From Bacteroidetes bacterium ADurb.Bin174 (lineage in GTDB: Bacteria > Bacteroidota > Bacteroidia > Bacteroidales > Paludibacteraceae): a DNA stretch of 64,000 bases. The DNA is taken from NCBI GenBank assembly GCA_002070265.1, contig MWCX01000083.1:78668-142667 (forward strand). Reading direction: 5' to 3'. This document shows positions 20,138 through 30,260 of the stretch, one piece after another. Numbering within the stretch: the stretch's first letter is position 1; each line of letters starts with the position of its first letter. Below the pieces are notes generated by a model, which was not told the DNA's origin, did not search any database, and was given only the letters and a program-made list of their open reading frames with translations. A program made the translations under genes and the position numbers.

Positions 20138-21019
20138 ATGATAAATTATAAATTGAAAGGAATGGGTGTTGCCTTGATTACGCCCTTTAATGCGGATGAG
20201 AGTATCAATTATGATACGTTGGCCAGATTGATTGAGTATCAAATAAAAAATGGTACGGATTATCTGGTAGTGTGTGGAACAACTGCAGAGACACCCACTT
20301 TGACCGATCAGGAGAAAGAAGAAATTCGAAAATTTGTCATCCAAATCAACCAAAAACGTCTACCTATTGTCTATGGCATAGGTGGTAATAATACCAAGCA
20401 TGTAGTTGATATCATCCGGAACACCGACCTTAACGGAGTTGATGCTATCCTTTCAGTTACTCCCTATTATAACAAGCCTTCCCAAGAAGGGCTTTACAGA
20501 CATTATGCAGCGATTGCGGAAGCATCACCGCTTCCTGTTATTTTGTATAATGTGCCGGGCAGGACAGGCGTCAATATGTCGGCTGCAACAACCTTGCGAC
20601 TAGCTAATGATTTTCCCAACATCCAGGCTACTAAAGAAGCTTCCGGAAATTTTACTCAAATTGATGATATCATCAAAAACAAACCGGCTGATTTTATGGT
20701 TATTTCCGGTGATGATGGCATCACTTTTCCGTTGATTACTCTCGGTGCAGTCGGGGTTATTTCTGTCATCGGCAATGCATTCCCCAAAGAATTCAGTCGT
20801 ATGGTCAGGTTGGCTTTGGAAGGTGATTATGAAAAAGCCAGAATTATCCATCACCGCTTTACGGAACTGATTGAGTTATTGTTTGTGGAAGGCAACCCCG
20901 CCGGTGTGAAAAGCATGCTGGCTGTGATGGGAATGATAGAGAATGTATTACGTCTGCCATTGGTTCCCAATACCATTAATACCTACGAAAAAATCAGGCA
21001 GGTTTTAAATAAATTATAA
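20138..21019 (+). CDS. dapA: 4-hydroxy-tetrahydrodipicolinate synthase
   Basis: Condenses pyruvate with aspartate semialdehyde, the first step towards diaminopimelate and lysine. 293 residues; TIM-barrel markers are VALITPFNAD, CGTTAETPTLT, the catalytic tyrosine in VILYNVPGRTG (Y137) and the Schiff-base lysine in ATKEASGN (K166). One base separates its stop from the next ATG, so it is likely cotranscribed with the ketopantoate reductase gene. Confidence 0.97.
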   Translation: MINYKLKGMGVALITPFNADESINYDTLARLIEYQIKNGTDYLVVCGTTAETPTLTDQEKEEIRKFVIQINQKRLPIVYGIGGNNTKHVVDIIRNTDLNGVDAILSVTPYYNKPSQEGLYRHYAAIAEASPLPVILYNVPGRTGVNMSAATTLRLANDFPNIQATKEASGNFTQIDDIIKNKPADFMVISGDDGITFPLITLGAVGVISVIGNAFPKEFSRMVRLALEGDYEKARIIHHRFTELIELLFVEGNPAGVKSMLAVMGMIENVLRLPLVPNTINTYEKIRQVLNKL

Positions 21020-21020
21020 G

Positions 21021-21965
21021 ATGCATAAACTTCAAACAGCCAAAACCAAAATAGTTATTGTGGGATTGGGTGGAGTAGGCGGTTATTATGGCGGCTTACT
21101 TTCTAAATATGCTGAACAGCAACCCGATATATCCGTAGTATTTTTTGCCCGCGGTGCTCATTTAAAAGCCATTCAATCTCGTGGTTTGAAGGTGAGTGAT
21201 GAAAATCAATCTTTTATTACACATCCGACCTTAGCTACAGATGATGTGCATACTATTGGTAAAGCTGATTATGTAATCATGGCGACTAAAAGCTATGATT
21301 TGCAGGAGGTGCTGCAACAAATACAACCGATTATAGCGGGACATACTGTCATCTTACCTTTGTTAAACGGGGTTGATATTACTGCCAGAATTCGGGCTGT
21401 TTATCCGCAAAATGAGGTATGGTATGGCTGTGTATATATCATTTCCAGAATTACGGAACCCGGCGTTATTGAAGATTCCGGAAATGTACGTTTTATGCAT
21501 TTCGGACATGAGAAGAAGACTTCAGATAGACTAAAGCTCATGGAAACTTTACTCCAACAAGCAGGCATTGAAGCAGTTCTAAAAGAAGATGCCATTCGTG
21601 CTGTATGGCGTAAGTTTTTCTTTATTTCTACTACGGCTGCACTTACAACTTACTACAATACTGATTTTGCCAGCTTGGTTAATGATGTTGAAAAACGTCC
21701 TATGTATTTGGCTATCATGCAAGAATTATATGCTATCTCAATAGCAGAAAAAGCTGGACTGAGAGAGGGTTTAGTAGAGGAGTTGATGGACTACGACGCC
21801 AGTCTACCTGCAGGTAAAACTTCTTCGATGAACAGTGATTATTTATCCGGAAAACCTATAGAATTGGAGAATTTAGTGGGCGTAGTAATTGAGTTGGGTA
21901 AGAAGCACAACATACCTACTCCTGTTTATACTCAAGTTTATGAGGCGTTAAAAGCCGGCATATGA
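21021..21965 (+). CDS. panE: 2-dehydropantoate 2-reductase (ketopantoate reductase)
   Basis: NADPH-dependent reduction of ketopantoate to pantoate for coenzyme A. 314 residues: N-terminal Rossmann fold IVIVGLGGVGGYYGGLLSKY, NGVDITARI, and the C-terminal helical domain with SSMNSDYLSGKPIELENLVG, which contains the family's conserved S-M-x-x-D and E positions. Some family members act on other 2-oxoacids, so the symbol is moderately sure. Confidence 0.88.
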   Translation: MHKLQTAKTKIVIVGLGGVGGYYGGLLSKYAEQQPDISVVFFARGAHLKAIQSRGLKVSDENQSFITHPTLATDDVHTIGKADYVIMATKSYDLQEVLQQIQPIIAGHTVILPLLNGVDITARIRAVYPQNEVWYGCVYIISRITEPGVIEDSGNVRFMHFGHEKKTSDRLKLMETLLQQAGIEAVLKEDAIRAVWRKFFFISTTAALTTYYNTDFASLVNDVEKRPMYLAIMQELYAISIAEKAGLREGLVEELMDYDASLPAGKTSSMNSDYLSGKPIELENLVGVVIELGKKHNIPTPVYTQVYEALKAGI

Positions 21966-21983
21966 ATGCTTAAGCTTTTGTAT

Positions 21984-23414
21984 TTATTCAGTATTTTCTT
22001 TTGGTAAATAGGCTGTGCCTTTCAGTAATTCTTTGGCAACTTTAAACATATATTGTTTTGCAGCTTCATATTCATTAGGGATGATGCCATCTAAAATAGC
22101 ATCCTTGATACTCGTTTTAATATCACCCACCAAAGCGCAAGCAGGCAGATTGAAAGTTTCCATAATTTCTTTGCCGTCAATAGGAGGCTGAAAATTACGG
22201 ATTCTGTCTTTTTCTTCTATCTCTTTGAGCTTTTGTCTGACTAATTGAAAATTAGCTTTGTAACGTTTAATTTTTGCCTGATTTTTAGAGGTAATATCGG
22301 CTTCACATAACAACATCAAATCATCAATGTCATCACCTGCATCAAACAGTAGTCGTCGCACAGCCGAATCCGTTACTTCATCTTCACTCAGTATCATGGG
22401 ACGCATATGCAATCCAACTAACTTCTGAACATAGCGCATCTTTTCATTTTGCGGTAATTTCATCTTTCGAAAGATGTGCGGAATCATCTTCTGACCGATA
22501 AAATCATGGTTGTGAAAAGTCCATCCCAATTTATAATCAAAGCGCTTGGAACGGGGTTTTCCAATGTCGTGTAATAATGCCGCCCATCGCAACCATAAGT
22601 TGTCGGTGTTTTCACTCAATGTGTCCAGCACAGCCAAAGTGTGGTAGAAATTGTCCTTATGACCGACACCCTCCTTGGTTTCAGCACCTTTTAAAGCATA
22701 TAATTCGGGAAAGATTAGTTCCAACAATCCTGTTTTTTCCAATAAGATAAATCCGATTGATGGTTTGCGGGAAAGGATGATTTTGTTCAACTCATCAGCT
22801 ATTCTTTCTTTTGAAATGATAGCGATACGGTCTTTGTTTCTGACGATGGCATCGAAAGTTTCGGCTTCCAGGTAGAAGCCCAATTGTGCGGCGAAGCGTA
22901 TGCCCCTCATCATGCGCAAGGGATCATCAGAAAAGGTAATATCCGGATTCAAAGGTGTACGAAGAATCAAATTTTCTAAGTCGTTTCTTCCATTAAAAGG
23001 ATCGAGCAATTCGCCGTAAGTAGCTTTATTCAGACTGAGAGCAAGTGCATTGATGGTGAAATCTCGTCTGTTTTGGTCGTCTTCCAAGGTTCCGTCTTCT
23101 ACAATAGGCTTACGCGAATCATGGCGATAAGATTCTTTTCTGGCACCTACAAATTCGATTTCGTAGTCTTTGTAATTGATATGAGCCGTTCCAAAATTTT
23201 TAAAAACGGACAGTTTGGCTTTTTTGCCTAATTCTGCAGCCACTTTTCCGGCAAGCTCAATGCCGCTGCCTACCACCACTATATCTATATCTTTGGATGG
23301 CCTCTTTAAAAACAGGTCGCGTACATATCCTCCAATAACATAGCAAGGCTTTCCGGTTTCATCGGCTATGTCCGATACCAAACGGAATACTTTGTCATCC
23401 AAGTACTTTTTCAT
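21984..23414 (-). CDS. cca: CCA tRNA nucleotidyltransferase with HD domain
   Basis: Adds or repairs the 3' CCA of tRNAs. This is needed here since the tRNA-Thr gene in this window encodes no CCA. 476 residues: class II polymerase-beta head ([24 protein letters not shown]), [13 protein letters not shown]-binding neck and an HD domain ([26 protein letters not shown]). Four bases separate it from the upstream GH57 gene, so they form one transcription unit. Confidence 0.95.
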   Translation of the reverse strand: MKKYLDDKVFRLVSDIADETGKPCYVIGGYVRDLFLKRPSKDIDIVVVGSGIELAGKVAAELGKKAKLSVFKNFGTAHINYKDYEIEFVGARKESYRHDSRKPIVEDGTLEDDQNRRDFTINALALSLNKATYGELLDPFNGRNDLENLILRTPLNPDITFSDDPLRMMRGIRFAAQLGFYLEAETFDAIVRNKDRIAIISKERIADELNKIILSRKPSIGFILLEKTGLLELIFPELYALKGAETKEGVGHKDNFYHTLAVLDTLSENTDNLWLRWAALLHDIGKPRSKRFDYKLGWTFHNHDFIGQKMIPHIFRKMKLPQNEKMRYVQKLVGLHMRPMILSEDEVTDSAVRRLLFDAGDDIDDLMLLCEADITSKNQAKIKRYKANFQLVRQKLKEIEEKDRIRNFQPPIDGKEIMETFNLPACALVGDIKTSIKDAILDGIIPNEYEAAKQYMFKVAKELLKGTAYLPKENTE

Positions 23415-23418
23415 TAAC

Positions 23419-24711
23419 TTATTTCCCTGAAGTTTTGGATAATTTGTTTTTTAGTTTGTTTAATTCTTGTTCCCGCGCGGCAATTTCTTTCTCTTGTTGC
23501 GTGATGGTTTGTAATAAAGCATTGAGTTCTTCGTCCTCTACAGACGTGGGATACTGAGATTTAACCCGATCAAGAAAGTCAGCCAATATATTCATATAAT
23601 TTACAAATGCCTCATATGGCGATTCGTAATTACTTCCAAAAGCTTCTTTATGACTCATGTAGCGGAAGTAGTCATTGGTCTGTAATAGTAACCAGTCATG
23701 CAACAAAGGTCTGTCTTTGGACAAACGCACGCGTACGCCAACTTCATAAAGTTTACTCAAGGCTTCGTTTTGCAAATCATTACCGGTCCATGGTGCGAGG
23801 TCCTTTTCATGTCCCCACCAACTGGTCGTATATGGAGCGGTCAAACTACCGGCAACTTCTTTTTGCTTGGCTAATTCGCTTGGCAAGGCAAAACCGATTT
23901 GCTGCTCCATGGCATGGTAAGGAATTGCTTTTAAGAAGTCATAAATGCCTGATTCGGGACGATGTTGGTATCCGAATGCCTCATAGCCCATCCATATATT
24001 GAATATGCGTTCTTTCTCCGGTGCAGCCGCAATCCATCCAATAAATTTTTCTGCCGTTAAAGGATAATTTTCCCAAGTATGATTAGAAAATCTGAGGAAG
24101 ATATCTTCTGAAAGCTTGCTGTTGCGCACCAAAAGTTTGAGTCTGTTAAGGTAGGCATGCGTATAGATATAATTGGGACTTTTCCAACCCATCACATGCT
24201 TGGCTTCTTCTATCAAAACGGTTTTGAACCCGGCATTTAAAATTTTTTCACCGATTTCATCCGAATAGATTAACTCAGCGTTTCTAAAAACGGTTGGACG
24301 TTTCCCAAACAAACTTTCGATTTTATCGGCATGTAATTTAATTTGAAGTTCAAACTCATCTGTATCGTAAACAGAGGATAAAGAATGCGCATAAGTTTCT
24401 GCCAAAAACTCCACACTGCCTGTTTTTGCCAATTCCCGGAAGCTGTCAATCACTTCAGGTGCATACAGCTCAAATTGTTCTAAGGCTACGCCTGAAATAG
24501 AAAATGCACATTTAAACTTACCGTTCGAACTACGAATCATATCGCCAATGACTTTGTTGGTTGGTAAATACGATTGTTCCGATAAAATGCGTATTTGTTC
24601 CTCGGTATGATAATCATCATAATAGTAATGATCCCGCCCAATTTCGAAGAAACCGTACTTTTTCAACCTGATGGGTTGGTGTATCTGAAAATAAAAACAA
24701 ATATTTTTCAT
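23419..24711 (-). CDS. Glycoside hydrolase family 57 protein (alpha-amylase-like)
   Basis: 430 residues, no signal peptide, so probably cytoplasmic and acting on glycogen or maltooligosaccharides. It begins [20 protein letters not shown], has [13 protein letters not shown] carrying the likely nucleophile glutamate, and ends in a coiled coil (about 395-430). The GT4 and debranching genes upstream make an alpha-glucan trio, a grouping common in Bacteroidales. Confidence 0.9.
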   Translation of the reverse strand: MKNICFYFQIHQPIRLKKYGFFEIGRDHYYYDDYHTEEQIRILSEQSYLPTNKVIGDMIRSSNGKFKCAFSISGVALEQFELYAPEVIDSFRELAKTGSVEFLAETYAHSLSSVYDTDEFELQIKLHADKIESLFGKRPTVFRNAELIYSDEIGEKILNAGFKTVLIEEAKHVMGWKSPNYIYTHAYLNRLKLLVRNSKLSEDIFLRFSNHTWENYPLTAEKFIGWIAAAPEKERIFNIWMGYEAFGYQHRPESGIYDFLKAIPYHAMEQQIGFALPSELAKQKEVAGSLTAPYTTSWWGHEKDLAPWTGNDLQNEALSKLYEVGVRVRLSKDRPLLHDWLLLQTNDYFRYMSHKEAFGSNYESPYEAFVNYMNILADFLDRVKSQYPTSVEDEELNALLQTITQQEKEIAAREQELNKLKNKLSKTSGK

Positions 24712-24796
24712 ATGCCTGTCTTATTAATATCTATTTGTATAACTATAGTTTTTATTTATTCGTCTGTTTTTGTTTTAGAATTGATGATATGGCTTT

Positions 24797-26056
24797 TTAA
24801 TGCCATCCTAATAAATTATTATAGATGGCTCTGACTTTAAGTCCTGCATCATACCATTTGATGTTGTTGACTTCTTCAATGCCTTTTTCCCTCAAGCTCT
24901 TATACATAGCCGGATATTTGACAATGCCATAAATGGCATCCGCCATCGCATCAATATCCCAATAGTCAGTTTTGATGGTGTGTGTGAGAATTTCTGCACA
25001 GCCGGATTGCTTGGAGATGATAGTAGGCGTGCCTACCTGCATTGCTTCCAAGGGTGAGATTCCGAAAGGTTCAGAAACAGATGGCATAATATAAACATCA
25101 CTTTCAGCCAGCATCTCATACACTTTTCTTCCTCTGAGAAAGCCCGGGAAGTGAAATCGGTCGGCTATGCCTCTTTGTGCTGCCAAGTGAATCATATCGT
25201 TCATCATGTCACCGCTTCCGGCCATCACAAACCGTACACTGTCAGTCTTCTGTAGTACACGATGAGCAGCTTCTACGAAATACTCCGGTCCTTTTTGCAT
25301 AGTAATACGACCAAGGAAGGTCACAATTTTATCTTTTCTCTCTGATTTTACATAAGAATCAACATCTGCCAAAGGTTCAACGGCATTGTGTACTGTAGTT
25401 ACTTTATTCGGATCCTGGTGATATTTTTCGATTACGGTGTTGCGAGTTAGATTACTTACTGTAATGATGTGATCGCAAGCGTCCATGCCTCTTTTTTCTA
25501 TTGAATAGACAGTGGGATTCACCTTGCCTCTACTTCTGTCAAAATCAGTGGCATGTACATGTATCACCAATGGTTTTCCGCTGATTTGTTTGGCAAATAT
25601 TCCGGCAGGATAGGTCAACCAATCGTGTGAATGGATGATGTCAAATGCCTTTTGATGGGCTAGTACGCTTGCGACAGCCTCGTAGTTGGATATTTCTTCC
25701 ATTAAATTAGCGGGATATTTGCCTGAAAAATCAATACATCCTAAATCATTGGTATAGATGCGTGTAAAATCGTATTTAATGCCGTTTCTTAACCAAAAGT
25801 ATTCATCAGGGTGCATGAAATTACCTAAACGATATTCCACGTGCTCCCGGGAATTTTCTTTCCAGACTACAGGAATGTGGTTGGCACCCATGATCTTTAA
25901 AAAACTTTGATCTTCATCACCGGAAGGTTTGGGCATTACGAAAGTCAGATCAAGGTCTCCTTGTTCAGCCATACCTTTTGTCAAGCCGTAACTTGCCGTA
26001 CCTAATCCACCTGATATGTGGGGTGGAAACTCCCATCCGAACATTAATACTTTCAT
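24797..26056 (-). CDS. Glycosyltransferase family 4, glycogen/starch synthase-like
   Basis: 419 residues, GT-B fold. The N-terminus MKVLMFGWEFPPHISGGLGT is the sugar-nucleotide synthase motif (GG(L/I)); the C-terminal half has VTFLGRITMQKGPEYFVEAA and the donor-binding VYIMPSVSEPFGISPLEAMQ. Between a debranching enzyme and a GH57, so a role in alpha-glucan synthesis is likely; the exact product is not shown by sequence. Confidence 0.88.
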   Translation of the reverse strand: MKVLMFGWEFPPHISGGLGTASYGLTKGMAEQGDLDLTFVMPKPSGDEDQSFLKIMGANHIPVVWKENSREHVEYRLGNFMHPDEYFWLRNGIKYDFTRIYTNDLGCIDFSGKYPANLMEEISNYEAVASVLAHQKAFDIIHSHDWLTYPAGIFAKQISGKPLVIHVHATDFDRSRGKVNPTVYSIEKRGMDACDHIITVSNLTRNTVIEKYHQDPNKVTTVHNAVEPLADVDSYVKSERKDKIVTFLGRITMQKGPEYFVEAAHRVLQKTDSVRFVMAGSGDMMNDMIHLAAQRGIADRFHFPGFLRGRKVYEMLAESDVYIMPSVSEPFGISPLEAMQVGTPTIISKQSGCAEILTHTIKTDYWDIDAMADAIYGIVKYPAMYKSLREKGIEEVNNIKWYDAGLKVRAIYNNLLGWH

Positions 26057-26109
26057 ACGGTTATAATTTGTTTTTCAAGTTGTTATATTAGGACTCTTAA
26101 TGAACTAAT

Positions 26110-28056
26110 TTAATCATTCTTAGTGTCAATCTTTTTCATCATTTCAAGCACTTTCAGAATTTGTGAAACACTCATGGCAAACGACATTCCTCCATGCCCT
26201 TTATAAGGGGGATTGCCATCGAATAATTCGGGAATAGTGCCTATGCAAAGGGCAGATAATTCTGCTTCATAGCCAATGAGCAATCTCTCTATAAAGGACC
26301 TGGCACTTTGCTTGTAAATCCGTATATAAGCAGTGGCAAAAACACCGAAGAAAAGAGGCCATACCGGACCGTTGTGGTAGTTTCTGTTTCTTTCCAACAT
26401 CCCCCCAATATAGATTGGACGGTAAAAACCGCTTTTCGGACTCAAAGTTCTCAATCCCTTGGGTGTTAATAATTCACGGGTACAAATATCTAAAACCGAT
26501 TTCTGCTGCTGCTTGTCTAGTGGAGAAAAAGGCAAGCCGATAGCAAAAAGCATATTCGGTCTTACTTCCGGGTCGCTGTAATGCTCAGTTACAAAATCAT
26601 ACAAGTAAGTATCATTCCAGAACGTTCTAATAAACGATTCGCGTGAGATTTCAGCTTGATAATCCGTTAAATCAGCCGAATGATCATTTCCCGAAGCCCT
26701 TTTTAATTCAGCAACAAACTTCAAAGCATTGTACCAAAGTGCATTGATTTCCACAACGTATCCTGTTCGGGGCGTGATAGGCAGATTATCTTCAACTGCA
26801 TTCATCCAGGTAAGTGCCCTTTCAGTTCCGTTGATATACAGGAGGTTATTGTTGTGTAAAATGATGTTTGGATGATTTTGCTTGCGGATGAAATCAATGA
26901 TATCGGTACAGACCTCTCCAAAACGCTCGGCGGCCTCCTTAATGGTAGCATGAGCAGCATATTGCTGAACAGCAGCTATAAACCACAGTAACGCATCAGG
27001 CTGGTCAATTTCTTCCAATCCAATGTCATCAGTATCGCCGGCTAAGAATTTTTTGATTTCTTCTACGGAAGTTTTCATGATGGCATCGAAATAATCCATG
27101 CGGTTGACGATGAGGGTACAGCCGGGTAAGGAAAAAAACTGATCCCTGGCACGTGCCCCAAACCATGGATAACCGGCCAACAAATAAGTTTTTTCTCCCA
27201 TGCGTTTGTAGAACTGCTCGGCTGAGTTTTTTAAAGTTGAAAACATATCAGCACGTTCGTTACGCCTCAACAGTTCTGTTTCCCATAGTTTTTTAAGTTT
27301 CAACGGAGAGATTTCCGTAACACCGGCAGAAAATATCACGGATTCGCCTTTTTTAATCGGCATTTCAAAAAAGCCAGGAACCATTAAATCTTCTTTATAA
27401 GCATACCCCCGCTCTTTTTCCTTGTAATACATGATATTTTTATACCAATCAGGTTGATGCGCATAGTTATTCTTTTTGGAAAATTGCATGAACAGATGGG
27501 GATAACCTGCATATAACCTCATACTGATACCGTTTTTCACTTCTTCATATGAAGTATCAGCCTGAGGATTGGCATGTGTCAGTTCGTTCACACTCCTAAA
27601 AGCTAAATAGGGTCTAAAACGCAATAGGGTAGGCGAATGAGCATCTAACAAAGTATATTTAATGATAACCCTCGGTTCGAACGAAACCAACATTCTTTCT
27701 TTCGATAAAATTACGCCTCCTACGCGGTATACCGTGCGGGAGATAATATTACAATCAAACTGGCGAATGTATTTATGTCCGTTCGGACTGAAATGATTGT
27801 CCTCGTATTGATGAATACCCAAATTAAATTCAGCACCATGCTGAATAACCGTTTCGTCTAAAGAAGACAATAAAACATGATTTGATTGGTCAATTTCCGG
27901 CAGCGGAACCACTAACTGTCCGTGGTATTTCCTTGTATTGCAATCTATTAGAGTTGTGCTGTTATAAGCACCCGCCCTGTTGGTACGAATCATCTCTTTG
28001 GTAAGAGATTTTTCTAAGTTAACCAATAATGTCTTGTCAAAATTTAGATAGCTCAT
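26110..28056 (-). CDS. Glycogen debranching enzyme (amylo-alpha-1,6-glucosidase, GH133-type)
   Basis: 648 residues. Removes alpha-1,6 branches from glycogen-like glucan. The N-terminal domain (LVNLEKSLTKEMIRTNRAGA, STTLIDCNTRKYHGQLVVPL) and the (alpha/alpha)6 catalytic domain (LLAGYPWFGARARDQFFSLP, TPRTGYVVEINALWYNAL, RNRNYHNGPVWPLFFG) match the bacterial debranching family. First gene of the trio with GT4 and GH57. Confidence 0.92.
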   Translation of the reverse strand: MSYLNFDKTLLVNLEKSLTKEMIRTNRAGAYNSTTLIDCNTRKYHGQLVVPLPEIDQSNHVLLSSLDETVIQHGAEFNLGIHQYEDNHFSPNGHKYIRQFDCNIISRTVYRVGGVILSKERMLVSFEPRVIIKYTLLDAHSPTLLRFRPYLAFRSVNELTHANPQADTSYEEVKNGISMRLYAGYPHLFMQFSKKNNYAHQPDWYKNIMYYKEKERGYAYKEDLMVPGFFEMPIKKGESVIFSAGVTEISPLKLKKLWETELLRRNERADMFSTLKNSAEQFYKRMGEKTYLLAGYPWFGARARDQFFSLPGCTLIVNRMDYFDAIMKTSVEEIKKFLAGDTDDIGLEEIDQPDALLWFIAAVQQYAAHATIKEAAERFGEVCTDIIDFIRKQNHPNIILHNNNLLYINGTERALTWMNAVEDNLPITPRTGYVVEINALWYNALKFVAELKRASGNDHSADLTDYQAEISRESFIRTFWNDTYLYDFVTEHYSDPEVRPNMLFAIGLPFSPLDKQQQKSVLDICTRELLTPKGLRTLSPKSGFYRPIYIGGMLERNRNYHNGPVWPLFFGVFATAYIRIYKQSARSFIERLLIGYEAELSALCIGTIPELFDGNPPYKGHGGMSFAMSVSQILKVLEMMKKIDTKND

Positions 28057-28203
28057 TTACGATTTATATAAAAGGATTTATAGGGCAGCTAATATAATGC
28101 AATTAAATTAATTTTACAATACAATTCTTTTGAAAATTTTATTTATTTTAATTTTAACGATGAAATCAAAAAAAGTTGATTCTGCAACTTTTTTTCAATT
28201 CGC
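28057..28203. other. AT-rich spacer between divergent debranching gene and tRNA-Thr
   Basis: No gene seen; runs of A and T only. The tRNA promoter begins at its right end. Confidence 0.5.
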
Positions 28204-28235
28204 TTTGTATAAATTTAATTTTGTGTTTACATTTG
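28204..28235 (+). promoter_or_regulatory. Promoter of tRNA-Thr (and probably the ECF sigma gene)
   Basis: TTTG (28204-28207), 20-bp spacer, TACATTTG (28228-28235), a near-perfect Bacteroidota promoter; the tRNA begins 15 bases downstream. Confidence 0.8.
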
Positions 28236-28249
28236 CAAGTCCGTTCGTT

Positions 28250-28322
28250 GCCTCTTTAGCTCAGTTGGTAGAGCAAATCATTCGTAATGATTAGGTCGTG
28301 GGTTCGAGTCCCATGAGAGGCT
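28250..28322 (+). tRNA. tRNA-Thr (anticodon CGT)
   Basis: The cloverleaf folds fully: acceptor GCCTCTT/GAGAGGC, D arm GCTCAGTTGGTAGAGC, anticodon arm AATCA-TTCGTAA-TGATT giving anticodon CGT (reads ACG), T arm GTGGG-TTCGAGT-CCCAT. No CCA is encoded. The next gene starts 36 bases after it with no terminator between. Confidence 0.95.
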
Positions 28323-28358
28323 CTAAGATTTTTATGATAGCCTTTTTTCACATGTGAA

Positions 28359-28913
28359 GTGAACAACACAATTGAAAAGACTTACATCAATGCTCTCTCC
28401 AGGGGTGATCAGAAAGCTTTTGAAGTGCTTTTTCTGCATTATCACCCCAAACTTGTATTTTTCATTGCCGGATTTATTAAAGATGCTGAGTTAGCACGGG
28501 ATATGGCTCAAGATGTTTTTCTAAGTATATGGAAAGACAAAGAAAAATTTTCTAAAATAGATTCTTTTGGCTCATACATCTTTAAAATGGCGAAGAATGT
28601 CGTTTGCAATTACTTTGACCATGTTGTTGTGGATGAAAAATATGTTGCTGAACAGTTGGCGCGACCACACGAATTTGATAGCAGTGAAGACATTATATTT
28701 GCCCGTCAATTGCAGGAACTGATTGATGTTGCGGTAAGCCAAATGCCTCCACAGCGAAAGAGAATATATCTGATGAGTCGTGTGGAAGGTATGTCTAATC
28801 AGGAAATAGCAACCAAATTAAAAATTAATAAGCGTACCGTAGAGAACCATTTGACTGCAGCTTTGGCTGACATTCGTAAAGTCATTCAATTATGTCTTTT
28901 GTTTTTATGTTAA
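28359..28913 (+). CDS. ECF-type RNA polymerase sigma-70 factor
   Basis: 184 residues. Region 2 (ALSRGDQKAFEVLFLHYHPK, LARDMAQDVFLSIWKDKEKF) and region 4 (MPPQRKRIYLMSRVEGMSNQ, EIATKLKINKRTVENHLTAA) are clear. The start is a GTG; an in-frame TAG 21 bases upstream excludes a longer protein. With the FecR anti-sigma gene and the STN-bearing SusC downstream it forms the usual trans-envelope signalling set for a glycan locus. Confidence 0.93.
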   Translation: MNNTIEKTYINALSRGDQKAFEVLFLHYHPKLVFFIAGFIKDAELARDMAQDVFLSIWKDKEKFSKIDSFGSYIFKMAKNVVCNYFDHVVVDEKYVAEQLARPHEFDSSEDIIFARQLQELIDVAVSQMPPQRKRIYLMSRVEGMSNQEIATKLKINKRTVENHLTAALADIRKVIQLCLLFLC

Positions 28914-28981
28914 TTTATTTTATGAATATTCTTTTGTGTGTAAAATCCTTGTTCGCTTACTTCTAAATACAGACAGGCAAT

Positions 28982-29983
28982 ATGGATAGCAATCAGATAA
29001 AAAATATTGTACAAAAATTTTTCGAAAACAAAGTATCCAAGCATACTTTAGCGCTTTTTGCAAAATGGTTTCGTTTGGATGATAATCGTATTGAGAAAGA
29101 TGAAGCGTTGGCAGCGGTGTGGGAAAATAGCCCTTCCGTTATTGATGTGCAAACTTTAGAAGATTGGTCGGCAGTTAAAGAGCAAATCAACACAGATAAA
29201 GAAGATGAAAAAGTAAAAAGCAAATCTTTTAACTTCCGAAAAATAATTCCTTATGCAGCCGCAGCGGTTACATTTATAATTGTTTCGACAGTTTATCTTA
29301 CATACAAACTTGTAGTACCGGCACCTGTCGAATACACACAGCTTTCGGTTTCTTACGGAGAACACAAGAAATTGGTATTACCCGATGGAACACAAGTAGC
29401 CGTAAATGCCGGATCATCACTGATTTATCCAAAGGAATTCACATCAGACACCCGTACCGTTTTTCTTTCGGGAGAAGCTAATTTCAATGTTGCTCAAGAT
29501 CCCCAAAAACCATTCATTGTAAAGACCAAGCACATTGATATCACAGCTTTAGGTACGAAATTTCATGTACAGTCTTATCCAAACGACAGGCAAACCAAAG
29601 CATCGCTGATAGAAGGAAGTATCCAGATATCAATAGAATCGGACGAAAATCGTTTGTATGTTTTAAAGCCTAATGATCAGCTTATCTATTCTCACAATGA
29701 CGACCAGATTTCCATTATTGATGTTGATGCGGAAAAATTGGCTTCATGGGAAGACGGCTATCTGATTTTCCAGGAAGCATCTTTTTATGAAATAGCCCAA
29801 GTGATTGAAAGAAAATATAATGTCGTTGTTAATTACGATGGAGAACAACTCAATCATCAGTCTTATTATGTGAAATTCAACCCTGATGAATCTTTGAGTG
29901 ATATCATGGATGTTTTGACCTTATTGATACATCAATCAAGCTACAAAATACACGAGAATACGGTATATTTTTATAAAAAATAA
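28982..29983 (+). CDS. FecR-type anti-sigma factor
   Basis: 333 residues. N-terminal cytoplasmic sigma-binding region, one membrane segment (about 92-112: IIPYAAAAVTFIIVSTVYLT), a periplasmic FecR domain (LSVSYGEHKKLVLPDGTQVA, VKTKHIDITALGTKFHVQSY) and a C-terminal DUF4974-like domain (about 265-333). It would hold the ECF sigma factor until the SusC STN domain signals substrate. Followed by a terminator. Confidence 0.93.
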   Translation: MDSNQIKNIVQKFFENKVSKHTLALFAKWFRLDDNRIEKDEALAAVWENSPSVIDVQTLEDWSAVKEQINTDKEDEKVKSKSFNFRKIIPYAAAAVTFIIVSTVYLTYKLVVPAPVEYTQLSVSYGEHKKLVLPDGTQVAVNAGSSLIYPKEFTSDTRTVFLSGEANFNVAQDPQKPFIVKTKHIDITALGTKFHVQSYPNDRQTKASLIEGSIQISIESDENRLYVLKPNDQLIYSHNDDQISIIDVDAEKLASWEDGYLIFQEASFYEIAQVIERKYNVVVNYDGEQLNHQSYYVKFNPDESLSDIMDVLTLLIHQSSYKIHENTVYFYKK

Positions 29984-30009
29984 TAATTGAAATGCCCGAT
30001 TAATAATAT

Positions 30010-30046
30010 AAACCCTGTTTAACTTTTATGTTAAATGGGGTTTTTT
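30010..30046 (+). terminator. Rho-independent terminator after the anti-sigma gene
   Basis: AACCCTGTTTAAC pairs with GTTAAATGGGGTT around a TTTTAT loop, followed by TTTTTT. Confidence 0.8.
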
Positions 30047-30087
30047 GTGCTCTTTGAAGAATAATTATTATAGTTTTGTATGTGAGG

Positions 30088-30136
30088 ACTTTATGCGCAA
30101 GAATATGTAAGCTTTACGATATTGCATAAAAGTTTT
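30088..30136 (+). promoter_or_regulatory. Second hairpin with T-run upstream of susC
   Basis: ACTTTATGC pairs with GCATAAAAGT, and inside it AATATGTAA pairs with TTACGATATT (single bulges), followed by TTTTTC. It lies about 125 bases before the SusC ATG and after the preceding terminator. It could be a leader attenuator or the end of a small RNA; undetermined. Confidence 0.45.
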
Positions 30137-30260
30137 TCATGAAATATTTCTTTTAGACTGTGTGTAATACATGCCTTAGCTTACGTTATTATAACAGGTT
30201 GAAGAATTTATAGATTCATTTGAGATATCAAAGATAAATTTAATATCAAGCTAATAAATC

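Noticed and set aside
24595-24834. 79-codon plus-strand ORF in the GH57-GT4 junction
   Set aside because: TTG start, antisense to the GH57 start and GT4 end, hydrophobic by AT-richness.
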